Below are positions 40,501-50,949 of a stretch of 64,000 bases of DNA, piece after piece (the first letter of the stretch is position 1; each line of letters begins with the position of its first letter). The translations under genes and the position numbers were made by a program. The notes under the pieces are model-generated. The model searched no databases. It was not told the origin of the DNA and was given only the letters and a program-made list of their open reading frames with translations. Origin of the DNA: Acanthornis magna. Lineage: Eukaryota; Chordata; Aves; Passeriformes; Acanthizidae. Location of the stretch: NCBI GenBank assembly GCA_036785705.1, contig JAWUZG010000961.1, positions 372,001 to 436,000 of the forward strand, given 5' to 3'.

Positions 40501-43500
40501 ATTCCTCATCCAAAAGAGAGAATTCCTCATCCAAAGGGTGAATTCTTCATCCAAAGGGTGAATTCTTCATCCAAAGGGTGAATTCCTCATCCAAAGGAGA
40601 GAATTCCTCATCCAAAGGGTGAATTCCTCATCCAAAGGAGAGAATTCCTCATCCAAAGGAGAGAATTCCTCATCCAAAGGGTGAATTCCTCATCCAAAGG
40701 AGAGAATTCCTCATCCAAAGGGTGAATTCCTCATCCAAAGGGTGAATTCCTCATCCAAAGGAGAGAATTCCTCATCCAAAGGAGAGAATTCCTCATCCAA
40801 AGGGTGAATTCCTCATCCAAAGGAGAGAATTCCTCATCCAAAGGAGGGAATTCCTCATCCAAAGGAGAGAATTCCTCATCCGAAGGAGAGAATTCCTCAT
40901 CCAAAGGAGAGAATTCCTCATCCGAAGGAGAGAATTCCTCATCCAAAGGGTGAATTCTTCATCCAAAGGGTGAATTCTTCATCCAAGGGGTGAATTCCTC
41001 ATCCAAAGGAGAGAATTCCTCATCCAAAGGGTGAATTCTTCATCCAAAGGGTGAATTCCTCATCCAAAGGGTGAATTCCTCATCCAAAGGGTGAATTCCT
41101 CATCCAAAGGGTGAATTCCTCATCCAAAGGAGAGAATTCCTCATCCGAAGGAGAGAATTCCTCATCCGAAGGAGAGAATTCCTCATCCCAAGGAGAGAAT
41201 TCCTCATCCAAGGGGTGAATTCTTCATCCAAAGGGTGAATTCCTCATCCCAAGGAGAGAATTCCTCATCCCAAGGAGAGAATTCCTCATCCAAGGGGTGA
41301 ATTCCTCATCCAAAGGAGAGAATTCCTCATCCAAAGGGTGAATTCCTCATCCAAAGGAGAGAATTCCTCATCCAAGGGGTGAATTCTTCATCCAAAGGAG
41401 AGAATTCCTCATCCAAAGGGTGAATTCCTCATCCAAAGGGTGAATTCTTCATCCAAAGGGTGAATTCCTCATCCAAAGGAGAGAATTCCTCATCCAAAGG
41501 GTGAATTCCTCATCCGAAGGAGAGAATTCCTCATCCAAAGGGTGAATTCCTCATCCAAAGGGTGAATTCCTCATCCAAAGGGTGAATTCTTCATCCAAAG
41601 GGTGAATTCCACCCCCAGGGAAGCTCTCCCAGGCCCTCTCCCCTCTCGGAGCCCCTGGATCTGCTCCTGGCTCCGAGCAGGAGCTCTGTTCCCCTAATTA
41701 CCTGCGGCGGAGGGGCTCGGGAAGCGTTTGGGGTTTGTTTGGAACAGTTTGGAATTATTTGGAACAGTTTGGAATTGTTTGGAACAGTTTGGAATTGTCT
41801 GAAATTATTTGGAACAGTTTGGAACAGTTTGGAACTGTTTGGAAATGTTCAGAATCTTTTGGAACTATTTGGAACTGCTTGGAACAGTTTGGAACTGTTT
41901 GGATTTGTCTGGAACTGTTTGGAATTCTTTGGAACAGTTTAGAACAGTTTGGAATTATTTGGAATAGTTTGGAACAGTTTGGAATTATTTGGAACAGTTT
42001 GGAGAAGTTTGGAATAGTTTGGAACAGTTTGGAACTGTTTGGAACAGTTTAGAATTATTTGGAACTGTTTGGAATTATTTGAAACAGTTCGGAATTCTTT
42101 GGAACTGTTTGGAACAGTTTAGAATTACTTGGAACAGTTTGGGATTATTTGGAACTGTTTGGAACAATTCGGAATTCTTTGGAACAGTTTGGAATTGTTT
42201 GGAACTGTTTGGAGCAGTTTGGAATTGTCTGAAATTATTTGGAACAGTTTGGAACAGTTTTGAACTGTTTGGATTTGTTTGGAACAGTTTGTTTGGAACA
42301 GTTTGGAACAGTTTGGAACAGTTTGGAACAGTTTGGAATTGTTTGGAATTATTTGGAACAGTTTGGAATTGTGGCCTGAGCCGCCCTGCGCTAATTCGTG
42401 GCGACAGCGCTGACGTGAGAAAGGTCCCGATGACCTCAGCGCCGCGGGGACATCGCCAACAGTGTCCCCGAGCCCCAAAAATCGCTTTTTTCCTCCCAAA
42501 TATCAGCGGAAAACTCGGGGGCAGCTGGGGAAACTGAGGCACGAGAGATCCGCTCGATATTCCCGAGGAAAGGACACCGATCCCAAACTCACAAAGCCGA
42601 AATTTTTAAAAATCCTCCTAAAAAATGGGATTTTTTTGGGGAAAAGCCTCCCCGCGGCCATGGGGAGTCCTTGGCAATGTCCCTTGTCCCCAACTGTGAC
42701 CTCACGTCCCCTCTGGCCCTGGGAATTCCCAAATTTGGGCTCCCAAAATTTACATCCCAAATCCTTTAAAATCCCAGGAAAATTCCCAACCGGGGGAGGG
42801 ATTTTCGTCATTAATTTTCCAGCAGGAATTCGGCTCCCGCAAAAAGCCAACTTTGTTGTGGCAATTTTCTGTGTTTTGGAGAAATATTTTGCTCTCTCCT
42901 CGCGTTAATGAAGAGGCTCTGCTGGAATTTCTCCAGCCGGGGCCGGGCCTTGATTGGATTCTCTAATTAGGGACAAAAAGTAACTGTTTGAAACATCGTC
43001 ATTCCCTTCAAATGAGCTCGGACCGAGCTCGGAGCGATCCCAAAATCACAAAAAAAACCCCGAGGGTTCTCCGCGCTGCCGAGCTGGCACCGAAATGCTT
43101 TAAAATCTGATTATTTGCGAATTGTTTTTTAGTTTTCACCCAGCCAGAGGAGCCCCAAACCTGCTCCAGATCCATGAAAAAAAAAATGAGGAATTTATCG
43201 GGAATTAGGAATTTAACTCTGCATGTGTAGAAGTGCTGGGAATTATTAAATTAATGTGTCCGTGGTTAATTATCCCTTACATGGGATCCCCTTGGGGTTA
43301 TTTCGGGGGGTCCTGGGCCCTCCCTGGGGGCTGGGGTGACCCCGGGACCCCCAAAACACAGCGGGGGTTTCCCCTCGGGGAGATGAAATCACCCGAGGTC
43401 TAAACTCCCGGAGCCCCCGCGGCTCTCACCGGTCAGGCCCGGGCTGTCCCGGACCCCTCCGAGCATCCCCGGAGCCCCCCGGTGCCCCCCGGTGCCCCCC

Positions 43501-45293
43501 TACCCTTCCGAGCATCCCCAGAGCCCCCCGACCCTTCCAGTCCCGGTGCCCCTCGACCCGTCCGAGCATCCCCGGTGCCGCCCGGGAGTCCCCGCGGCTC
43601 TCACCGATCAGGCCCGGCCTACCCCGACCCCTCCGAGCATCCCTGGTGCCCCCCGACCCTTCCAGTCTCGGTGCCCCAGACCCCTCCGAACATCCCCGGT
43701 GCCCCCGGAGCCTCCACGGCTCTCACCGGTCGGGCCCGGGCTGCCTCCGACCCCTCCGAGCATCCCCGGTGCTCCTCGACCCCTCCAGCCCCGGTGCCCT
43801 CCGACCCGTCCGAGCATCCCCGGAGCCCCCCGGTCCCTCCAGCCCCGGATCCCTCCGGTGCCCCCGGAGCCCCGCGGCTCTCACCGGTCGGACCCGGGCT
43901 ACCCCGACCCCTCCGAGCATCCCCGGTGCCCCCCGGTCCCTGAAGCCCTGGACCCACCCGGTGCCCCCAGACCCCTCCGGGCATCCCCGAAGCTCCCGCT
44001 CCCTCTAGCCCCAGACCCCCCCGGAGCCCCCCGAGCATCCCCGGTGCCCCCGACCCCTCCGAGCATCCCCAGAGTCTCCCGGTCCCTCCAACTCCGGTGC
44101 CCCCGGAGCCCCCCAAGCATCCCCGGTGCCCCTCGACCCCTCCAGCCTCGGTGCCCTCCAACCCGTCCGAGCGTCCCCGGAGCCCCCCCAGCATCCCCGG
44201 TGCCCCCGGTTCCCCGCGCCTCTCACCGGTCGGGCCCGGTGTGCCCCGGACCTCTCCGATCATCCCCAGATCCCCCCGGTCCCTCCAGCCCCGGATCCCT
44301 CCGGTGCCCCCGGAGTCCCGCGGCTCTCACCGGTCAGCCCCGAGCTGCCCCCGACCCCTCCGAGCATCCCCGGTGCCCCCGGTCCCTCCAACTCCGGTGC
44401 CCTCGGAGCCCCCCGAGCATCCCCGGAGCCCCCCGGTCCCTGAAGCCCTGGACCCACCCGATGCCCCCGGACCCCTCCGGGCATCCCCGAAGCTCCCGAT
44501 CCCTCCAGCTCCAGACCTCCCGGAGTCCTCCGAGCATCCCCGGTGCCCCCGGTTCCCCGCGCCTCTCACCGGTCGGGCCCGGTGTGCCCCGGACCTCTCC
44601 GATCATCCCCAGAGCTCCCCGGTCCCTCCAGCCCCGGATCCCTCCGGTGCCCCCGGTTCCCCGCGGCGCTCACCGGTCAGCCCCGAGCTGCCCCCGACCC
44701 CTCCGAGCATCCCCGGTGCCCTCCTGAGCCCCCCGACCCCTCCAGCCCCGGTGCCCCCCGACCCGTCCGAGTACCCCCGGTGCCCCCCGGGAGCCCCCGC
44801 GGCTCTCACCGATCAGGCCCGGGCTGCCCCCGACCCCTCCGAGCATCCGTGGTGCCTCCCGGTGCCCCCCGGTCCCTCCAGCCCCGAATCCCCCCGGTGC
44901 CCCCGGAGCCCCCCGACCATCCCCGGTGCCCCCGACCCCTCCAGCCCCGGACCCCCCCGGTGTCCCCGGTGTCCCCGGTGCCCGCGGCTCTCACCGCTCG
45001 GGCCCGGGCCGCTCCCGGCACAGCTCGGTGCTGCAGTAGCCGTGCAGGAGGCAGAGCAGCAGGCAGCTCACGTTGAGCACGAGGCACAGCGCGGCCAGCA
45101 CGGCCGACAGCGGCAGCAGCACGGCGGCCACGGGCTCCGGGAGCGCCCCGGAACCGGCACCGGCACCGGCACCGGGAGCACGGCCCGCCGGCAGCTGGAA
45201 GATGAGGCTGGAGGAGAGCAGCGCCATGGCGGCGGAGAGGGTCCCGAAGAGCAGCAGCACCGTCAGGGCTCGCTGAGGGTACGGCGAGGGCAT
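28442..45293 (-). CDS. TMEM221: Transmembrane protein 221, four-pass membrane protein
   Basis: Three minus-strand exons: 44995-45293 (ATG 45291-45293), 37576-37661 and 28442-28860 (stop 28442-28444). Phases 2 and 1 give 267 residues; I recall the human protein as about 290. Likely membrane spans are residues 9-33, 56-84, about 114-138 (split by the second intron) and about 145-166. Family-like blocks are [57 protein letters not shown] and [12 protein letters not shown]. The cytoplasmic tail carries [11 protein letters not shown] and ends in DSTLV, a class I PDZ-ligand type end. Function is unknown. The second intron uses a GC donor (CACAG followed by GCAAGG); no GT is available nearby and phase supports it. 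Introns of 7.3 and 8.7 kb are almost wholly minisatellite. Every edge of this gene except exon 2 has been tandemly copied. Confidence 0.85.
28801..33900 (-). repeat. TMEM221: 33-copy array of the TMEM221 last-exon acceptor plus 59 nt of exon
   Basis: Each unit (about 120-165 bp) holds, on the minus strand, a splice acceptor (TCTCTGATTTCAG or TTCCAG), then CCCTGGCGCTGCTGATGCTG and the rest of a 59-nt block encoding [20 protein letters not shown], then non-coding GAGATTTCCCAAAATTTCCC-type filler. I counted 33 copies of the CAGCATCAGCAG core; the one ending at 28860 is continuous with the rest of the exon. The last two copies (about 33632 and 33870) are separated by GGGATGGGTTTGGGAAATC-type sequence (33230-33590, 33760-34110). 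Confidence 0.95.
34195..37570. repeat. Two-unit (9 and 13 bp) minisatellite in TMEM221 intron 2
   Basis: The array is a concatenation of a 9-mer (GGGAGCACT) and 13-mers (GGGAGCTGTTACT, GGGAGCTGTCACT, GGGAGGTGTTACT, GGGAGCTAGCACT). Blocks recur at larger scale: the segment with paired GGGAGCTAGCACT and a GGGAGTACT at 35039 repeats 210 bp later at 35249, and related blocks appear near 35480, 37025 and 37345. It begins 6 bp from the GC donor of exon 2. Confidence 0.95.
37685..38475. repeat. AAATCTGGGAATTGGGGGGA minisatellite in TMEM221 intron 1
   Basis: About 35 units of 20-24 bp (AAATCTGGGAA plus TTGGGGGGA, AGAGGGGA or TGAGGGGA). It starts about 25 bp from the exon 2 acceptor, so on the transcribed strand it supplies a long polypyrimidine region. 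Confidence 0.95.
38520..41610. repeat. GAATTCCTCATCCAAAGG minisatellite in TMEM221 intron 1
   Basis: About 150 units of 20-21 bp in two main versions, one ending AGA and one ending GT. Nearly every unit begins with GAATTC. Rare variants (CATCCGAAGG, CATCCCAAGG) mark larger blocks that recur, for example around 39660-39960 and 40000-40300. Confidence 0.95.
41730..42375. repeat. TTTGGAACAGTTTGGAATTG minisatellite in TMEM221 intron 1
   Basis: About 60 units of 10 bp (TTTGGAACAG, TTTGGAATTG, TTTGGAACTG, TTTGGAATTA). Confidence 0.95.
42380..43420. other. About 1 kb of unique intronic sequence in TMEM221 intron 1
   Basis: This block is non-repetitive, with AT-rich islands and motif-like words such as GCTGACGTGA (about 42408), CTCTAATTAGG (about 42961) and several ATTAAT/TTAATT words (43220-43280). 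No coding exon was found. It is a candidate conserved non-coding element or enhancer (inference). Confidence 0.4.
43420..44995 (-). repeat. TMEM221: Array of the TMEM221 exon 1 donor
   Basis: Units of roughly 100-190 bp. On the minus strand each contains a near-copy of the last 20 or so bases of exon 1 followed by GTGAGAGC, as at the true donor (44994). Donor copies lie near + positions 43425, 43600, 43721, 43880, 44222, 44325, 44564, 44668 and 44804. Between them are CCGAGCATCCCCGGTGCC and CCCTCCAGCCCCGG units. Confidence 0.85.
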
Positions 45294-45294
45294 G

Positions 45295-46060
45295 GCGGGG
45301 CCGGCACCGGCACCGGGAACCGGCACCGGGAACCGGGAACCGGCACCGGGAACCGGCACCGGGATCCGGGAACCGGCACTGGGAACCAGGAACTGGCACC
45401 GGGAACCGCGGGAGCCGCGGAGGTACCGAAGGTGCGTGCGCTCCCCGACTCCTCGGGGTCCCGGACGTGGAACGGGCACCGGGAACGCGCACCGAGAAGC
45501 GGCACCGGGAATGCGCACCGGGCCGGGAGCGGCTCCGTACGGCGGTGTTCGCCTCCGTCCGATGGTGTTCGCCCGGGCGGGCCGGTCCTGCCTCCAAACC
45601 GGGACCCTCCCGGGGCCGGCTCCGCCCCTCGGTGTCCGCCTCCGTCCCCGTGTCCGCCTCTGTCCGGTGATCGCCTCCGCCCCCGGTGTCCGCCTCTGTC
45701 CGGTGTCCGGCTCCGCCCGGTGATGTCCGCCTCTGTCCGGTGGTGTCCGCCTCTGTCCGGTGATCGCCTCTGTCCGGTGTCCGGCTCCGTCCGGTGGTGT
45801 CCGCCTCTGTCCCCGTGTCCGCCCCTGTCCGGTGATGTCCACCTCCGTCCCCGGTGTCCCTCCAAACCGGGACCCCCGCCCGGTGCCGGCTCCGCCCCGG
45901 GCCCGCCCCCGGGAGGGAGAAGGGACCGGGACCGGGACCGGGATCGGGAGCGGGAGCGGCCGGGCGGGAGGACGGAGGGACAGACGGACACGAGCGGAGC
46001 GTCCTGCGCTGCCCTCGCCCGCCCCATTCCCGGGAAACGCCGGGATTGACCCCGGTGCGG
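45295..46060 (-). promoter_or_regulatory. TMEM221: CpG-island promoter of TMEM221 with internal repeats
   Basis: CpG-rich sequence upstream of the TMEM221 start codon. It contains a GGCACCGGGAACC repeat (45298-45400), a TGTCCGCCTCTGTCCGGTGA repeat (about 45630-45870) and a GGGACCGGGATCGGGAGC tract (about 45925-45960). The start site and any 5' untranslated intron cannot be placed. Confidence 0.5.
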
Positions 46061-46079
46061 TGCTGGGACCGGAACACCA

Positions 46080-47890
46080 CTATTCCCCAATCCCAAATCC
46101 TCTGGGAAAGACCCCACAGCGATTCCCTGATCCCAAATCCCCTAGGAGAGGCCTCACCGCATTTCCCAAATCCCAAATTCCCCGGGGGAGGTCCCACGGC
46201 CATTCCTTAATCCCAAATCCCCCAGGAGAGGCCCCACAGCGATTTCCCAAACCCAAATTTCCCGGGAGACGTCCCATGGCCATTCCATGATCCCAAATCC
46301 CCCAAGAAAGGCCTCACTGCCATTCCCCAATCCCAAATCCCCCGGGAAAGGTCCCATGACCATTCCCTGATCCCAAATCCTCCGGGAAAGGCCCCACCAG
46401 AATTCCCCAATCCCAAATCCCCTGGGAAAGGCCCCACAGTGATTCCCTAATCCCAAATTTCCCAGGAAAGGTCCCATGGCCATTCCCCAATTCCCCAGGA
46501 AAGGCCTCACCCCAATTCCCCAATCCCAAATCCCCCGGGAAAGGTCTCACCACAATTCCCCAATCCCAAATCACCTGGGAGAGGTCCCACTGTAATTCCC
46601 TAATCCCAAATCCCCCAGGAAAGGTCCCACTGTGATTCCCCAATCCCAAATTCCCAGGAAAGACCCCACCCCAATTCCCCAATCCCAAATGCCCTGGGAG
46701 AGGCCCTTTGGCCACTCCCCAATCCCAAACCCCCAGAATAACTCTAACCGCAATTCCCCAATCCCAAACCCACTGGGAGCAGCCCTTTGGCCATTCCCCA
46801 ATCCCAAATCCCCCGGGAGAACTCTCACTCCAATTCCCCAATCCCAAATCCCCTGGAAGAGGCCCCATGGCCATTCCCCAATCCCAAACCGGCGGAAGAA
46901 CTCTCACTCCAATTCCCCAATCCCAAATCCCCCGGGAGAACTCTCACCCCAAATCCCCAATCCCAAATCCCCCAGGAAAGGCCCCACTGCAATTCCCCAA
47001 TTTTGCATCCCCTGGGAAAGGCCTCACCCCAATTCCCCAATCCCAAACCCCCAGAAGAACTCTCACCCCAAATCCCCAATCCCAAATCCCCCGGGAGAGC
47101 TCTCACCCCAATTCCCCAATCCCAAACCCCCACAAGAACTCTCACCCCAATTCCCCAATCCCAAATCCCCCAGAAGAACTCTCACCCCAAATCCCCAATC
47201 CCAAATCCCCTGGGAGAGGCCCCACTGCAATTCCCCAATCCCAAACCCCCAGAAGAACTCTGACCCCAAGTCCCCAATCCCAAATCTCCCAGGAAAGACC
47301 CCACCCCAATTCCCCAATCCCAAATCCCCCAGAAGAACTCTCACCCCAGTTCCCCAATCCCAAATCCCCCGGGAGAGATCTCACCCCAAATCCCCAATCC
47401 CAAACCCCCAGAAGAACTCTGACCCCAAATCCCCAATCCCAAATCCCCCAGGAAAGGCCCTTTGGCCATTCCCCAATCCCAAATCCCCCGGGAGAGTTCT
47501 CACTCCAATTCCCCAATCCCAAATTCCCTGGGAGAGGCCCCATGGCCATTCCCCAATCCCAAATCCCCCAGAAGAACTCTCACTCCAATTCCCCAATCCG
47601 AAATCCCCTGGGAGAGGCCCCACTGCAATTCCCCAATTTTGCATCCCCTGGGAAAGGCCTCACCCCAATTCCCCAATCCCAAACCTGCGGAAGAACTCTC
47701 ACCCCAAATCCCCAATCCCAAATCCCCCGGGAGAGCTCTCACCCCAAATCCCCAATCCCAAATCCCCCGGGAGAGCTCTCACCCCAATTCCCCAATCCCA
47801 AATCCCCAGAAGAACTCTCACCCCAAATCCCCAATCCCAAATCCCCTGGGAGAACTCTCACCCCAAATCCCCAATCCCAAATCTCCGGAG
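46080..47890. repeat. CCCCAATCCCAAATCCCC minisatellite upstream of TMEM221
   Basis: About 50 units of 33-40 bp: ATTCCCCAATCCCAAATCCC plus GGGAGAACTCTCACCCC or GGAAAGGCCCCAC. The left part favours the AAAGGTCCCATGG ending and the right part favours AACTCTCACCCC. Confidence 0.95.
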
Positions 47891-48060
47891 AGGCCCTTTG
47901 GGATCACCCCCAGCCCCGGGGCAGCCCCACACGTTCCCAGTCCCAGGCTGGGACAGACCCCGCGAGGTTCCCAGGCCTCAAAAATATCCTGGGAAGTGAA
48001 ATCTCCTTTCCCATGGGATCGGCACCGCCGGAGAGTTCCCTGGGAGGATTCCAGCAGGAT
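47890..48060. other. Short unique spacer between arrays
   Basis: About 170 bp of GC-rich unique sequence; no feature was recognised. Confidence 0.4.
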
Positions 48061-48355
48061 TCGCTCGGGAAAATGAAATCACATCGGGAAAAAAATTAAA
48101 TTAAATCAAGAAAATTAAATTAAATCGGGAAAATGAAATTAAATTGGGGAAATGAAATTAAATCGGGAAAAAATAAGATTAAATCGAGAAAATTCAATTA
48201 AATCGGGAAAATTAAATCGGGGAAATGAAATTTAATTGGGGAAATGAAATTAAATCAGGGAAATGAAATTAAATCGGGAAAATTAAATTAAATCGGGGAA
48301 ATTAAATTAAATCGGGAAAATGAAATTAAATCGGGAAAATTCCCTCTGTCACCTT
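48060..48355. repeat. AAATTAAATCGGGAAAATG minisatellite
   Basis: About 15 units of 16-22 bp. An inverted echo (CCCGATTTAATTTTATTTTCC) occurs at about 48500-48590, so the strands could pair with each other. Confidence 0.9.
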
Positions 48356-48589
48356 GGGAAAGACCCCATGCTTTGGGGACAACGAGACAGAATTTCCCCA
48401 TGCCCTGGGCCGGGAATTCCCCGGGATGAGGGGACACGAGGGGACACGAGGGGGCATTGGGGTGTGCCAGGGCAGCGGACCCATTCCCATCGGGAATTTT
48501 CCCGATTTAATTTTATTTTCCCTATTTAATTTTATTTTCCCGATTTAATTTCCTTTTCCCTATTTAATTTCCTTTTTCCGATTTAATTT

Positions 48590-49000
48590 TCCCGAGTGAA
48601 TCCTCAGCCCAGGCCTGGCTGTGGGATCGGGACCGGGGTGACCTTTCCGTCGGAATCAGACACGGCAGAAAAGGGAAAAAAAAGGATTTATTTTGGTTTT
48701 TTATAGGATTTTAGATGCAGAATGTGTTAAAGGTGATTTTAAGGACTTCACGATTTTATGGACTTCACAAATTAGCGTATCCACCTAAAATCCCCCAATA
48801 AGAAACTTAATAAATGAAGGAATTTTCCCTATTCTAATTACCCCCCCTTAATGAGATTAGAAAATATATTCCAGAGAAAGGCTTCACCTAAGGTTGGAGC
48901 CTCGAGTTTTGAGATATTTTAGAGCTCTCGGCCTCTCGCTGTGAATGTTTGGTCTTTTTGCTTCGAAAAATCCCCGAATTAAGGTAAAATATCAGAATAT
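48590..49000. other. Unique AT-rich intergenic block
   Basis: Non-repetitive sequence with A/T-rich words (ATTTATTTTGG, CTAATTACCCCCCC, AATAAATGAAGG). No open frame or RNA gene was recognised. It could be a conserved non-coding element (inference). Confidence 0.35.
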
Positions 49001-49800
49001 AAAAATTACAAGAAGTGGGGTTAAGGTACAGAGAATGGGAAAAGGGGATGGAAATGGGAAAAAGGTGCAGAGAATGGGAAAAGGTACAGAAAATTGGGAA
49101 AAGGTACAGAAAATTGGGGAAAGGGTACAGAAATGGGAAAAAGGCACAGGGAATGGGAAAAAGGGTACAGGGAATGGGAAAAGGGCATAGAAAATTGGGA
49201 AAAGGGTACAGAAAATTGGGAAAAAGTACAGAAAATTGGGAAAAAGTACAGAAAATTGGGAAAAGGTACAGAAAAATGGGAAAATATATAGAGAATGGGA
49301 AAAAGGGTACAGAAAAATGGGAAAAGGGTACAGAAAATTGGGAAAAGGGTACAGAAATGGGAAAAGGTATAAAAATGGGGAAAGGGTACAAAGAACGAGA
49401 AAAATGTACAGAAAATTGGAAAAGAGAATGGGAAAAGGATACATAAATGGGGAAAGGGTACAGAAATCAGAAAAAGGCACAGAAATGGAAAAAGGTTACA
49501 GAAAATGGGAAAAAAGGGTACAGAAAATGGGAAAAAGGGTACAGAAAATGGGAAAAAGGGTACAGAGAATGGGAAAAAAGGTACAGAAAATGGGAAAAAG
49601 GGTACAGAAAATGGGGAAAAGGTTGCAGAAAATGGGAAAAAAGGTACAGAAAATGGGAAAAAGGGTACAGAAAATGGGGGAAAGGTACAGAGAATGGGAA
49701 GAAAAGGGCACAGAGAATGGGGGAAAGGTACAGAGAATGGGAAAAAGGTACAAAGAACGAGAAAAGGATACAGAAAATAGGAAAAGGTATAAAAACGGTA
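49000..49800. repeat. GGGAAAAGGGTACAGAAAAT minisatellite
   Basis: About 40 units of 19-21 bp (ATGGGAAAAAGGGTACAGAA). Confidence 0.95.
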
Positions 49801-49829
49801 TATAAAATAAACGACAAGAACTCATCAGG

Positions 49830-49910
49830 CATCACTGCCATCCCTTCCTGTCCCCTCCTGTCCCCTCCCGTCCCCTCCTGTCCCCTCCTGTCCCTTCCTG
49901 TCCCCTCCCG
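49830..49910. repeat. CCTGTCCCCT short tandem repeat
   Basis: About eight 10-bp units (TCCTGTCCCC, TCCCGTCCCC). Confidence 0.9.
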
Positions 49911-49911
49911 G

Positions 49912-50212
49912 CCCGCGTGGGTGGCTCCCCTGGCAGCCGCGGGGCTATTTTGAAGTCCTGCAGTGTTGCCCTTGGCAGCAGCCCGGGCTCGCTCCCGGCT
50001 CGGGGCCAGCGCTGTGCCCGGAGGGGATGGCAGGGCCTGCACTGAGCCCAAAGTCCCCAAGGCGGCTCCTGGTGACGCCATTGCTGTCCCCGTCCCGCGG
50101 GGCTCGGCGGAGTGTGGCACCGGTGGCGCTCGGGGGCTCGGGCTCCCCAAAATCCTGGGATTTGGGGCGGGAGAGCCTCCAGAGGGAGCTCAAGGCTTTC
50201 GAGCTTGACACA
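49912..50212. other. GC-rich unique spacer
   Basis: About 300 bp of non-repetitive GC-rich sequence between two arrays. No coding exon or motif cluster was recognised. Confidence 0.35.
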
Positions 50213-50214
50213 CC

Positions 50215-50735
50215 CCGAGTGTCCCCAAAGGCTGTGTGTCACCAAACTCTGTGTCCCCAAACTCTCTGTGTGTCCCCGAACGCTGTGTCCCCAAATTCTG
50301 TGTGTGTCCCCAAACCCTCTGTGTGTCCCCAAACCCTGTGTGTCCCCAAAGTCTCTGTGTGTCCCCAAACTGTGTGTGTGTCCCCGAATGCTGTGTCCCC
50401 AAATGCTGTGTGTGTCCCCAAAGCCGCTGTGCGTCCCCAAACCCCGCGTGTCCCCAAACTGTGGGTCTCCAAACGCTGTGTGTCCCCAAAGTCCGTGTGT
50501 GTCCCCAAACTCTGTGTGTGTCCCCAAACTGTGTGTGTGTCCCCGAACGCTGTGTCCCCAAATTCTGTGTGTGTCCCCAAACTCTGTGTGTGTCCCCAAA
50601 CCCTCTGTGTGTCCCCAAACTCTCTGTGTGTCCCCAAACCCTCTGTGTCCCCAAATTCTGTGTGTGTCCCCAAAGTCCGTGTGTCCCCAAACTCTGTGTG
50701 TCCCCAAATCCCGCGTGTCCCCAGACCCCTCCCAG
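50215..50735. repeat. TGTGTGTCCCCAAACTCTG minisatellite
   Basis: About 28 units of 15-21 bp (CTGTGTGTCCCCAAA with CCCTCTG, CTCTG or GTCCG linkers). Confidence 0.95.
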
Positions 50736-50739
50736 GGCA

Positions 50740-50945
50740 GGGTGGCACCGCTCGATGTGTCCCCTCGGGCTCTGCCGAAGCTTTGGCACTTCTGCCCTCC
50801 CTCCGCCTCTTCAGCACCAATTAAATTACCGGCGGGGCTAATTAACACCCCGCTAATTGCACTCTATAAATCATCCGCTTTAAAAGCAAGGAACGCCTCA
50901 CGTCCTTAACGCCGGCGCGGCCTGAAAGCCTCAGCCAGAAATTCC
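50740..50945. promoter_or_regulatory. Candidate homeodomain-type regulatory element
   Basis: A unique island between arrays with four TAAT-core words in about 60 bp: CAATTAAATTA (about 50818), GCTAATTAAC (about 50838) and GCTAATTGC (about 50852), then TATAAATCA and TTTAAAAGC. No open frame. A regulatory role is inference from motif clustering only. Confidence 0.35.
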
Positions 50946-50949
50946 TAAC

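Noticed and set aside
38520..41610. Regular repeat spacing that could suggest a CRISPR array
   Set aside because: Units are directly abutting with no unique spacers, and the context is a vertebrate intron.
44097..46049. 650-codon plus-strand frame, proline/arginine-rich
   Set aside because: It runs through the exon 1 donor array and antisense across TMEM221 exon 1. The composition is CpG-island translation and there is no independent domain.
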